A stretch of DNA of 6,053 bases from positions 1 to 6,053 of the forward strand of contig JAGVTI010000232.1 of assembly GCA_019136935.1 (NCBI GenBank), written 5' to 3'. Position numbers and translations under genes: made by a program. Source of the stretch: Deltaproteobacteria bacterium. Its GTDB lineage: Bacteria > Desulfobacterota > Syntrophia > Syntrophales > JAAYKM01. Of the stretch, positions 1 through 5,395 are shown piece after piece. Position 1 is the stretch's first letter; every line of letters begins with the position of its first letter. Under the pieces are notes generated by a model. The model ran no database searches and was not told where the DNA came from. It was given only the letters and a program-made list of their open reading frames with translations.

Positions 1-244
1 TTGCCTTCAACAGGTATTGCTTGGCCCCGTTGATGGTGAACCGCTGTTCATGAAGCAGCTTCTTGATGAGAATAAGCGCCTCGATATCCTTCTTGCGGTA
101 AAGACGATGACCGGAGGCCGCCCGCACCGGTTTCAGCGACTTGAATTCCGTTTCCCAAAAACGGATCACGTAAGGCTCGACCTGGAGCAGTTTACTGACC
201 TCTCCGATCCGGTAATACGCCTTGTCTGGGAAATTTGTATCCAT
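1..244 (-). CDS. MerR-family transcriptional regulator, N-terminal part (runs off the left edge)
   Basis: The first 81 codons of a DNA-binding regulator are visible; the 3' end lies beyond the window. The protein opens MDTNFPDKAYYRIGEVSKLL. It continues with a complete MerR-type winged helix-turn-helix: the helix pair at about residues 11-30 (YRIGEVSKLL, then VIRFWE), then the wing with SGHRLYRKKDIEAL at about 44-57, and a following helix with INGAKQYL at about 72-79. The RFWE and GHRLYRKKD signatures are diagnostic of the superfamily. The effector-binding C-terminal region is out of view, so no ligand can be assigned. The ATG at 244 is the first possible in-frame start, because an in-frame TAG lies 9 nt upstream of it. 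Two AGGA sequences lie 4 and 11 nt before it. It follows ihfA by 91 nt with no obvious terminator, so cotranscription is plausible. Family assignment is firm; target genes are unknown. Confidence 0.9.
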   Translation of the reverse strand, partial: MDTNFPDKAYYRIGEVSKLLQVEPYVIRFWETEFKSLKPVRAASGHRLYRKKDIEALILIKKLLHEQRFTINGAKQYLLKA

Positions 245-265
245 CAAATCCTAAATCCTCATAAA

Positions 266-287
266 TGAATTCGTTGCACTGAATTCG
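266..287. repeat. Two direct copies of TGAATTCG in the ihfA-merR gap
   Basis: TGAATTCG occurs at 266-273 and again at 280-287, offset by 14 bp. Each copy contains the palindrome GAATTC, so the pair is both a direct and an inverted repeat. The minus-strand transcript could form a 6-bp stem with an 8-nt loop. The pair lies about 22 nt upstream of the MerR-type start codon. It could be an operator for that regulator or a small RNA hairpin; the sequence alone does not decide. No run of U follows, so it is not a classical terminator. Confidence 0.45.
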
Positions 288-335
288 AATGTGTTTCAGG
301 CAAGGAATTAGGATTTTTCTCGGTCGAAATCGTAA

Positions 336-611
336 TCAGTCGTTCAGGGCGCGCCGCAAGACCTGACTGGACTTGAAGGTCAGGACTCTTCTGGCTGAAA
401 TCGAAATCTCCGCACCGGTCTGGGGATTGCGGCCACGACGGGATTTCTTCTCCTTGACAATGAAATTGCCGAAACCCGAGATCTTGATTTTCTCACCATT
501 GGCGAGGCTCTCTTTCATCAGATCAAACACGGACTCGACAATTCTCGCTGAATCTTTCTTGGGAATTCCCAGCTTCTCATACACATTCTGAATAATATCG
601 ATCTTGGTCAT
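336..611 (-). CDS. ihfA: Integration host factor alpha subunit
   Basis: This complete 91-residue member of the HU/IHF DNA-bending family has the usual length for IHF alpha. It starts MTKIDIIQNVYEKLG, with the N-terminal helical dimerisation part at about residues 1-40. The signature GEKIKISGFGNF follows at 39-50, then the DNA-embracing beta arm with RGRNPQTG at 59-66. Pro63 in the arm tip is the residue that intercalates between base pairs in this family. IHF works as an alpha/beta heterodimer that bends DNA sharply at specific sites in the nucleoid. Position directly after pheT, as in enterobacteria, favours IhfA over HU or IhfB. An AGGAGG 5 nt before the ATG at 611 fixes the start. The 23-nt gap after pheT implies cotranscription. 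An HU-like role cannot be strictly excluded, but the synteny makes ihfA the best name. Confidence 0.95.
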   Translation of the reverse strand: MTKIDIIQNVYEKLGIPKKDSARIVESVFDLMKESLANGEKIKISGFGNFIVKEKKSRRGRNPQTGAEISISARRVLTFKSSQVLRRALND

Positions 612-616
612 TATGT

Positions 617-622
617 CCTCCT
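617..622 (-). promoter_or_regulatory. Ribosome binding site of ihfA
   Basis: AGGAGG sits 5 nt upstream of the ihfA ATG, inside the 23-nt gap after the pheT stop. It is a near-ideal Shine-Dalgarno site and decides the start. Confidence 0.85.
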
Positions 623-634
623 ATCAGCCACGCG

Positions 635-3058
635 CTAATTGTTTTCCCCTCTGATTTTTGCTCCTGCCGCACGAACAATACCGTTTACGATGTTCCGGTG
701 AACTTCGTTCACTTCCTCATCCTTCAACGTTCTGTGAGGAGAACGGTAAGAGAACCTGACCCCAAGGCTCTTCATTCCATCCGGAACCTTGTCCCCCACA
801 TATATATCGAAAATATTCATTTTTTCAAGTAATTCCTCGCCGGACAGGCTGCCCAGGCGGATCATCTCCGCCGCTTCGATGTCATTCCGTATCAGGAAGG
901 CGACGTCCCTCGAGGTGGCCGGGTATTTCGACACTTCCCGGTAATGGACAAGACCCGTAAAGTGACGGGCCAGGGCATCCAGATCCAGTTCAAAAACCAG
1001 GGCCCTGTTCCGCAGATCCATGCGCGACTGCACATCGGGGTGCACCTCTCCCAGAAAACCGACCGGTTCCTGATTGACGAAAACGGTGCAGCTCCGTCCG
1101 GGATGGAGAAACGGCTCGGTCCGGGAGGCGTCGTAACGGGTATCGGAAAGCCGCAGGGCATCGAACAGATCTTCGACAACCCCTTTCAGGCTGTAAAAGT
1201 CAGCGGGCGGTTCTTTCAGGTGCCAGAAATCGTCATAGGACAAACCGGTCAGGAGCCCTCCGAGGCGTTCCTTCTCAAGGGGAAGCTCTCCCCGGCCGCA
1301 GTCGACGAAGATTTTTCCCGTCTCGAAGATCTTCAGGTTATGGCAGCCGTTATTGGCATTGGTCCTCATGGTATCCAGAAGACTGTAGACAAGGGTCGTT
1401 CTCATCACCGCCTGATCATCCGTCAGGGGATTCGATATCCTGAGCGTCTTCGCCCGGTCGTCTTCTGCGGGGATGTTCAGGATTTCACATGATTTCGGGG
1501 TGATGAAACTGTAGTGGATCACTTCCGAGAAACCGCCGCCGTTTAGGGTCCGGCGGATGTTTTCGATCAGGATCTGCTTTTTTTCCTTCACCAGCGGTTT
1601 GACGGCGATCCGGGGAAGCGTCTGATCGATCCGGTCGTAACCGATAAGGCGGGCCACTTCCTCGATCAGGTCGATTTCCTCCAAAATATCCACTCGGCAG
1701 CTCGGGGGATTCACGCTGTAGGCACCGGCCTTTTCCGTGGCGCTGACGGTCATCCCCAGGCTTTTCAGGGCGTCGATGATTTCCCCCTCTTCGAAACGGG
1801 AACCGAGAATGCCGTTCACGCGATCGACACGGAGGGGAATCGCCTCGGAAACACCGATCTTCACCGGATATTCATCCACAATCCCTTTACAGACAGAGGC
1901 ACCCGCCGTCTCCGCGATCAACTGGGCCGCCCGGTCAAGAGCCGTCGTTACGCCGCCGGGATCGATACCACGCTCAAACCGGAAGGCAGCATCCGTGCCC
2001 ATTCCCAGCCAACGGGCCGATCTCCGGATCGACGACGGCTGGAAATAAGCGCTTTCCAGGAGAACCATTTTGGTATCGTCCTTGACCTCCGAATTGAGGC
2101 CGCCCATAATGCCGGCAATGGCAACGGGTTTTTTCCCGTCACAGATCATGAGGGTGTCCTGGCGAAGCGTTCTTTCCTTTTCATCCAGGGAAACGAAGGA
2201 TTCACCGGCCCGGGAACGTCTGACGACAATCCGCCCCTCTTCCAGGAAACGGTAATCGAAAGCGTGCAGGGGCTGGCCGAATTCCATCATGACAAAGTTC
2301 GTCACATCGACGACATTGTTGATCGCCCGGAGTCCCACCGCTTCCAGGCGCTGTCTCATCCAGAACGGCGACGGTCCGATCTTGACCCCTTTTAAAATTC
2401 TCGCCGTGTAACGGGGGCAGAGATCGGGTGCTTCGATCTTCACCGAGGTGATACTGCGAATGTCCTCCTGCGTCTCCTCGAAAACGATTTCCGGGTATTT
2501 CACCCTTTGTCCCGTGAGGGCCGCAATCTCCCGGGCAACTCCGATCATGCTGAGACAATCCGCCCGGTTCGGCGTTACGCCGATATCCATCACCGTATCC
2601 CCCAGTTCGAGGGCATCCGCCAGATCCTGTCCCAGGGCAAGATCCGGGGGCAAAATCATGATCCCCGTATTGTCCCCCCCGATCTCCAGTTCTTCTTCCG
2701 AACAGAGCATCCCCTCGGACAGTTCCCCCCGGATCTGGGACCGCTTGATCGTGTAACCGCCGGGGATGGTCGCACCCACCTTGGCCAGGGGCACCACGTC
2801 GCCTTCCCTGATATTGGAGGCGCCGCAGACAACGGCATATTCTTCGGCACCCGTTGAAATCCGGCACAGGGAAAGCTTGTCCGCGTTGGGATGGCGCGAG
2901 ATGGAGAGAATCTTCGCCACCACGACCCCGCTGAAAGAAGGGCTCTTCCGTTCGACAGCCTCCACCTCGAGGCCGGCCATGGTCAACTTCGCAGCGAGTT
3001 CTTCCGGCGTCAGATCGATCTCGATATAATCTTTAAGCCACTTGATGCTTACCTGCAT
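635..3058 (-). CDS. pheT: Phenylalanyl-tRNA synthetase beta chain
   Basis: At 807 residues this is full length for the bacterial PheT family. With PheS it forms the cytoplasmic alpha2-beta2 enzyme that charges tRNA-Phe; the beta chain carries tRNA-binding and editing functions. Domains in order: an N-terminal part (MQVSIKWLKDYI); an OB-fold tRNA-binding domain at about 40-150, with RHPNADKL at 55-62 and EGMLCSEEEL at 115-124; the B3/B4 editing region at about 210-390, with NNVVDVTNF at 247-255, GQPLHAFD at 261-268 and FRFERGID at 359-366; the B5 domain at about 405-478, ending VARLIGYDRI; a catalytic-like domain at about 485-700; and a C-terminal FDX-ACB anticodon-binding domain from about 713, with RSPHRTL at 771-777. 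No domain is missing. It ends in TAG. The ATG at 3058 has AAAGG close by and a stronger AAGGAG 15-16 nt upstream. It follows pheS by an unusually structured 77-nt gap. Confidence 0.98.
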   Translation of the reverse strand: MQVSIKWLKDYIEIDLTPEELAAKLTMAGLEVEAVERKSPSFSGVVVAKILSISRHPNADKLSLCRISTGAEEYAVVCGASNIREGDVVPLAKVGATIPGGYTIKRSQIRGELSEGMLCSEEELEIGGDNTGIMILPPDLALGQDLADALELGDTVMDIGVTPNRADCLSMIGVAREIAALTGQRVKYPEIVFEETQEDIRSITSVKIEAPDLCPRYTARILKGVKIGPSPFWMRQRLEAVGLRAINNVVDVTNFVMMEFGQPLHAFDYRFLEEGRIVVRRSRAGESFVSLDEKERTLRQDTLMICDGKKPVAIAGIMGGLNSEVKDDTKMVLLESAYFQPSSIRRSARWLGMGTDAAFRFERGIDPGGVTTALDRAAQLIAETAGASVCKGIVDEYPVKIGVSEAIPLRVDRVNGILGSRFEEGEIIDALKSLGMTVSATEKAGAYSVNPPSCRVDILEEIDLIEEVARLIGYDRIDQTLPRIAVKPLVKEKKQILIENIRRTLNGGGFSEVIHYSFITPKSCEILNIPAEDDRAKTLRISNPLTDDQAVMRTTLVYSLLDTMRTNANNGCHNLKIFETGKIFVDCGRGELPLEKERLGGLLTGLSYDDFWHLKEPPADFYSLKGVVEDLFDALRLSDTRYDASRTEPFLHPGRSCTVFVNQEPVGFLGEVHPDVQSRMDLRNRALVFELDLDALARHFTGLVHYREVSKYPATSRDVAFLIRNDIEAAEMIRLGSLSGEELLEKMNIFDIYVGDKVPDGMKSLGVRFSYRSPHRTLKDEEVNEVHRNIVNGIVRAAGAKIRGENN

Positions 3059-3076
3059 AAGCCTTTCCGTAATTCT

Positions 3077-3101
3077 CCTTCATGAAAGCACGTTATGAAG
3101 G
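3077..3101 (-). promoter_or_regulatory. Stem-loop overlapping the AAGGAG upstream of pheT
   Basis: On the minus-strand transcript, CCTTCAT (3101-3095) can pair perfectly with ATGAAGG (3083-3077) across an 11-nt loop. The 3' arm includes most of the AAGGAG at 3080-3075, the best Shine-Dalgarno match before pheT, although that lies rather far (about 15 nt) from the ATG. Pairing would mask it. No U-run follows, so termination is unlikely. The pairing is visible; a regulatory role is inference. Confidence 0.45.
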
Positions 3102-3107
3102 GTTCTG

Positions 3108-3126
3108 CCATAAAACGGATTTATGG
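3108..3126 (-). promoter_or_regulatory. Perfect 7-bp stem-loop just after pheS
   Basis: CCATAAA at 3108-3114 and TTTATGG at 3120-3126 form a perfect inverted repeat around a 5-nt loop. On the transcript it begins 9 nt after the pheS stop codon. It lacks a following U-tract, so it does not look like an intrinsic terminator. It could protect the pheS 3' end from nucleases, space the two cistrons, or be incidental. Confidence 0.45.
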
Positions 3127-3135
3127 ATTGATTGA

Positions 3136-4152
3136 TCAGAATTGTTCCAGGAATCTCCAGTCATTCTCAAAAAACAGGCGAATATCCGAAATCCCGTACT
3201 TCAGCATGGCAATTCGCTCGATGCCGAGACCGAAAGCGAAGCCGGAATATTCCTCGGGATCGTAACCGACATTCTTGAAAACCTCGGGATGGACCATTCC
3301 CGCCCCCAGGATCTCCAGCCATCCCGTCTGGCCGCATACCCGGCAGCCTTCACCCCGGCACATGACACACTGGATATCCACTTCCGCGCTTGGCTCCGTG
3401 AAAGGGAAGAAGCTGGGACGAAAACGAATGAGGGTGTCCCCACCGAACACCTCCTGCAAAAAGACCGTCAGGATCCCCTTAAGATCCGCAAAGGTGACCT
3501 CCTTGTCGACAAGAAGACCTTCGATCTGATGGAACATGGGGGTATGCGAGACATCCGAATCGGGCCGGTAAACACGGCCTGGCGACAGGATCCTGACGGG
3601 CGGCGGCTGCTTCAGCATGGTCCGGACCTGTACCGGCGAGGTATGGGTTCTAAGGACGATATTGTCCTCGATATAAAACGTGTCCTGCATATCTCTTGCA
3701 GGATGGTCCTTGGGAATATTGAGTGCTTCGAAATTATAATAATCCTGTTCGACTTCCGGACCTTCCACAACGGAAAAACCGAAAGATGCGAATATGGAAC
3801 AGATTTCTTCCCTCACCTGTGTAACCGGGTGAAGCCTCCCGGGTTTGATCCGCCGGCCTTCCAGGGTCACGTCCACTCTTTCCCGGGCGAGGGTGTCCCC
3901 CTTCTCGACGGCCTTGATCCCCTGCAGGGCCGCTTCGATTTTCCCGGTCAGAATGTCTTTGACTTCGTTGCTCTGCCTGCCGAAAAGGGGTCTTTCATTG
4001 GGCGATACGTTGGCAATATTCCGGAGAAGACCGGTCAGCAAACCCTTCCGCCCGAGGTAGCGCGTTTTGACTTCCTGAAGTTCCTTCTCTGTCCCGGCCC
4101 CGGCGATCTCAGTTTCTGCTCTTTTCTGGAGTTCTTCCAGTTCCGCAATCAT
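3136..4152 (-). CDS. pheS: Phenylalanyl-tRNA synthetase alpha chain
   Basis: This complete 338-residue class II synthetase subunit is the usual length for bacterial PheS. It holds the active site that joins phenylalanine to tRNA-Phe. An N-terminal coiled-coil arm (about 1-85) with RYLGRKGLLTGLL at 31-43 binds tRNA. The catalytic core follows: DHPARD at 149-154, RTHTSPVQ at 168-175, motif 2 around GRVYRPDSD at 192-200 and FHQIEG at 207-212, FFPFTEPS at 248-255, and motif 3 GFAFGLGIERIAM at 304-316. The C-terminal end, NDWRFLEQF, is typical. Between EVD and GWLE lies a four-cysteine insert, C262, C265, C270 and C273, absent from the E. coli enzyme as I recall it but familiar in other bacteria. 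The ATG at 4152 is only 5 nt after the rplT stop, and its likely ribosome site (GGGTGA) lies in the last rplT codons, implying translational coupling. Confidence 0.98.
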   Translation of the reverse strand: MIAELEELQKRAETEIAGAGTEKELQEVKTRYLGRKGLLTGLLRNIANVSPNERPLFGRQSNEVKDILTGKIEAALQGIKAVEKGDTLARERVDVTLEGRRIKPGRLHPVTQVREEICSIFASFGFSVVEGPEVEQDYYNFEALNIPKDHPARDMQDTFYIEDNIVLRTHTSPVQVRTMLKQPPPVRILSPGRVYRPDSDVSHTPMFHQIEGLLVDKEVTFADLKGILTVFLQEVFGGDTLIRFRPSFFPFTEPSAEVDIQCVMCRGEGCRVCGQTGWLEILGAGMVHPEVFKNVGYDPEEYSGFAFGLGIERIAMLKYGISDIRLFFENDWRFLEQF

Positions 4153-4157
4153 GCCAA

Positions 4158-4508
4158 TTATTCACCCTTCGCCATCGTGGCGATTTTCGAGAAAGCATTG
4201 GGATCATGCACGGCCAGATCGGCCAGAATCTTCCTGTCCAGAACCAGGCCGGACTTTCTTACCCCGGCGATGAAACGGCTGTAGGTCACATCGTTCATTC
4301 TCGCCGCGGCATTGATCCGGGCTATCCAAAGCTGTCTGAATTCTCTTTTCCGGACCCTCCTGTCCCGGTAAGCATATTTCATGGACCGATCCACGGCCTC
4401 CGTGGCCGTCTTGAGCAGTCGGCTCCTGGCGCCGAAGAAACCTTTCGCCCACTTCAGGATCTTCCGTCTCTTTTTCTTTGCGGTAACGCTTCTTTTTACC
4501 CTTGACAT
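4158..4508 (-). CDS. rplT: 50S ribosomal protein bL20
   Basis: This 116-residue basic protein matches the bL20 family in length and sequence throughout. It starts [18 protein letters not shown], the long positively charged N-terminal extension that threads into 23S rRNA. It continues with [11 protein letters not shown] at 21-31, [13 protein letters not shown] at 60-72, YSRFIAGV at 76-83 and [11 protein letters not shown] at 90-100. bL20 is needed early in 50S assembly. In E. coli and Bacillus it also represses its own rpmI-rplT message by binding RNA that mimics its rRNA site; whether that happens here is not shown by the sequence. The ATG at 4508 has AGGAG 10 nt upstream. It follows rpmI by 55 nt, ends in TAA, and pheS begins 5 nt later. 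Confidence 0.98.
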   Translation of the reverse strand: MSRVKRSVTAKKKRRKILKWAKGFFGARSRLLKTATEAVDRSMKYAYRDRRVRKREFRQLWIARINAAARMNDVTYSRFIAGVRKSGLVLDRKILADLAVHDPNAFSKIATMAKGE

Positions 4509-4555
4509 TTTTATCTATCTCCTAATCTTTCACGGTCTGTAAATCGGCAACGCAG

Positions 4556-4569
4556 CTGTATTTCTACAG
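4556..4569 (-). promoter_or_regulatory. Small GAAA-tetraloop hairpin over the rpmI stop codon
   Basis: On the transcript, CTGTA (4569-4565) and TACAG (4560-4556) pair perfectly around a GAAA loop, a stable GNRA tetraloop. The rpmI TAG stop spans the stem-loop junction. The stem has only 5 bp and no U-tract follows, so it is not a terminator. It might mark an RNA-structured element between rpmI and rplT, where bL20 autoregulation acts in other bacteria, but that is speculative. Confidence 0.35.
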
Positions 4570-4761
4570 ATAGGGAATGAGTTTTTTGATTCCCGGCGTA
4601 ACCCCCGCGTTGAGGATCACCGCTTTTCTCAGATTACGCTTCCTCTTGGTCGTTTTCGAGGTCAATATATGGCTTGAACCGGCCTTATGCATCTTGACTT
4701 TTCCCGTACCCGTAATGGAAAAGCGCTTTGCGGCCCCTCGGTGCGTTTTTAATTTCGGCAT
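4564..4761 (-). CDS. rpmI: 50S ribosomal protein bL35
   Basis: This 65-residue, very basic protein is exactly the usual bL35 length. It begins [20 protein letters not shown], the family signature including the [10 protein letters not shown] stretch. It continues with K-rich [18 protein letters not shown] at about 30-47 and ends IKKLIPYL. bL35 is a small 50S subunit component bound to 23S rRNA. The gene lies between infC and rplT, the near-universal bacterial order. AGGAG 7 nt upstream of the ATG at 4761 supports the start. An ATG 5 nt further upstream is out of frame. The stop is TAG. Confidence 0.97.
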   Translation of the reverse strand: MPKLKTHRGAAKRFSITGTGKVKMHKAGSSHILTSKTTKRKRNLRKAVILNAGVTPGIKKLIPYL

Positions 4762-4799
4762 TGCATAACTCCTCTTCTTTTAATAACTTATCCCCTGTC

Positions 4800-5309
4800 C
4801 TATTTCTTCGGAGAGACGATCATGATCATATTTCTCCCCTCAAGTTTGGGCTCCTGATCAAAGATCGCCAGATCCTCCAGCTGTCGCTTCACGGATTCCA
4901 TGATCTTGCGGCCGAGGTCCGTATAGACGATCTCCCTGCCACGAAACATCATGGATATTTTGACCTTGTCCTGCTGTTCAAGAAACTTTCTGATCTGCCT
5001 GATCTTCACATCCAGATCATGGCCGTCCGTCTTGGGCCGAAACCGGATCTCCTTGACTTGGACCGTCGTCTGATGTTTTTTGGCGATCTGCTGCTTTTTG
5101 TTCTGCTGGTATCTGAACTTGCCATAGTCCATGATCCGGCAGACAGGCGGCTCGGAATTCGGAGAAACTTCCACGACGTCAAGACCGACCCTGCTCGCTT
5201 CCGCCAACGCGTCCACAAGAGAAATAATACCAAGCTGCTTCCCCTCCGCGTCGATCACCCTGACCTGGGGGGCCCTGATCTCGCGATTGACCCTTAAATC
5301 CTTAGCTAT
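4800..5309 (-). CDS. infC: Translation initiation factor IF-3, starting at AUA
   Basis: From the proposed AUA start this is 169 residues, normal for IF3. IF3 binds the 30S subunit, keeps it from joining 50S early, and rejects non-canonical start codons and mismatched initiator tRNA. The N-domain (about 1-68) holds DLRVNREIRAPQVRVID at 4-20, and SEPPVCRIMDYGKFRY at 52-67. A charged linker with KKQQIAKK (71-78) leads to the C-domain, with VKEIRFRPKTDGHDLD at 85-100 and MFRGREIVYTDLG at 121-133. Start choice: AAGGAGGT at 5322-5315 ends 5 nt before ATA at 5309-5307. The alternative GTG at 5375 would place that Shine-Dalgarno inside the coding region as an Arg-Arg pair and add 22 residues unlike IF3. 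No ATG, GTG or TTG gives an intact N-domain. AUU starts in E. coli infC underlie autoregulation, and an AUA start would suit the same logic. Confidence 0.95.
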   Translation of the reverse strand: MAKDLRVNREIRAPQVRVIDAEGKQLGIISLVDALAEASRVGLDVVEVSPNSEPPVCRIMDYGKFRYQQNKKQQIAKKHQTTVQVKEIRFRPKTDGHDLDVKIRQIRKFLEQQDKVKISMMFRGREIVYTDLGRKIMESVKRQLEDLAIFDQEPKLEGRNMIMIVSPKK

Positions 5310-5311
5310 AT

Positions 5312-5371
5312 GACACCTCCTTGTGCAATTCGTTGTCTGCCACGGAAGGAAACGCCGACCGCCGCGTCCCC
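5312..5371 (-). promoter_or_regulatory. infC leader with two competing helices that can mask or free the ribosome binding site
   Basis: Helix A pairs GGGGACGC (5371-5364) with GCGTTTCC (5355-5348) in 8 bp, two of them G·U, around an 8-nt loop. Helix B uses the same 3' arm differently. 5356-5346 pairs with 5322-5312, covering the whole AAGGAGGT. It continues inward past a CC bulge as GTG(g)CA (5343-5338) with TGCAC (5327-5323), closing a 10-nt loop at 5337-5328. That makes about 16 pairs, four of them G·U. The two helices are mutually exclusive, an arrangement typical of translational switches. The base pairing was read directly. Function is inference and no known riboswitch is recognised. Confidence 0.4.
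5315..5322 (-). promoter_or_regulatory. Perfect Shine-Dalgarno of infC
   Basis: AAGGAGGT is fully complementary to the anti-Shine-Dalgarno end of 16S rRNA and lies 5 nt upstream of ATA. It decides the infC start and could compensate for the weak start codon. Confidence 0.85.
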
Positions 5372-5395
5372 ACACCGAACCATCACTTCTCTATT

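Noticed and set aside
242..254. A partial match to the E. coli IHF consensus (CATCAAATCCTAA) at the MerR-type start codon
   Set aside because: It has two mismatches, overlaps the start codon, and rests on an enterobacterial consensus that may not apply. Such matches arise often by chance.
17..268. An 83-codon plus-strand frame at the left edge
   Set aside because: It is antisense to the MerR-type gene, whose reading is unmistakable, and matches nothing I recognise.
245..335. Possible terminator or promoter between ihfA and the MerR-type gene
   Set aside because: No GC-rich stem followed by a U-run in the minus-strand direction, and no well-spaced -35/-10 pair. Only the TGAATTCG repeat stands out.
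944..1492. A 182-codon plus-strand frame inside pheT, and several shorter ones on both strands
   Set aside because: They are embedded in an intact pheT, look like no known protein and have no convincing ribosome site.
3079..3086. The 8-bp palindrome TTCATGAA in the pheS-pheT gap
   Set aside because: It is part of the larger CCTTCAT/ATGAAGG region and too short on its own to claim as a protein site.
3142..4284. A 380-codon open frame on the plus strand, antisense to pheS and the end of rplT
   Set aside because: It lies entirely over two well-conserved genes. Its translation shows no recognisable domain, and long antisense frames are common opposite GC-rich codons. It is a shadow.
5310..5375. 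A 22-residue N-terminal extension of IF3 from GTG at 5375
   Set aside because: The perfect Shine-Dalgarno would be translated as Arg-Arg, the extension does not resemble IF3, and the GTG lacks a good ribosome site.
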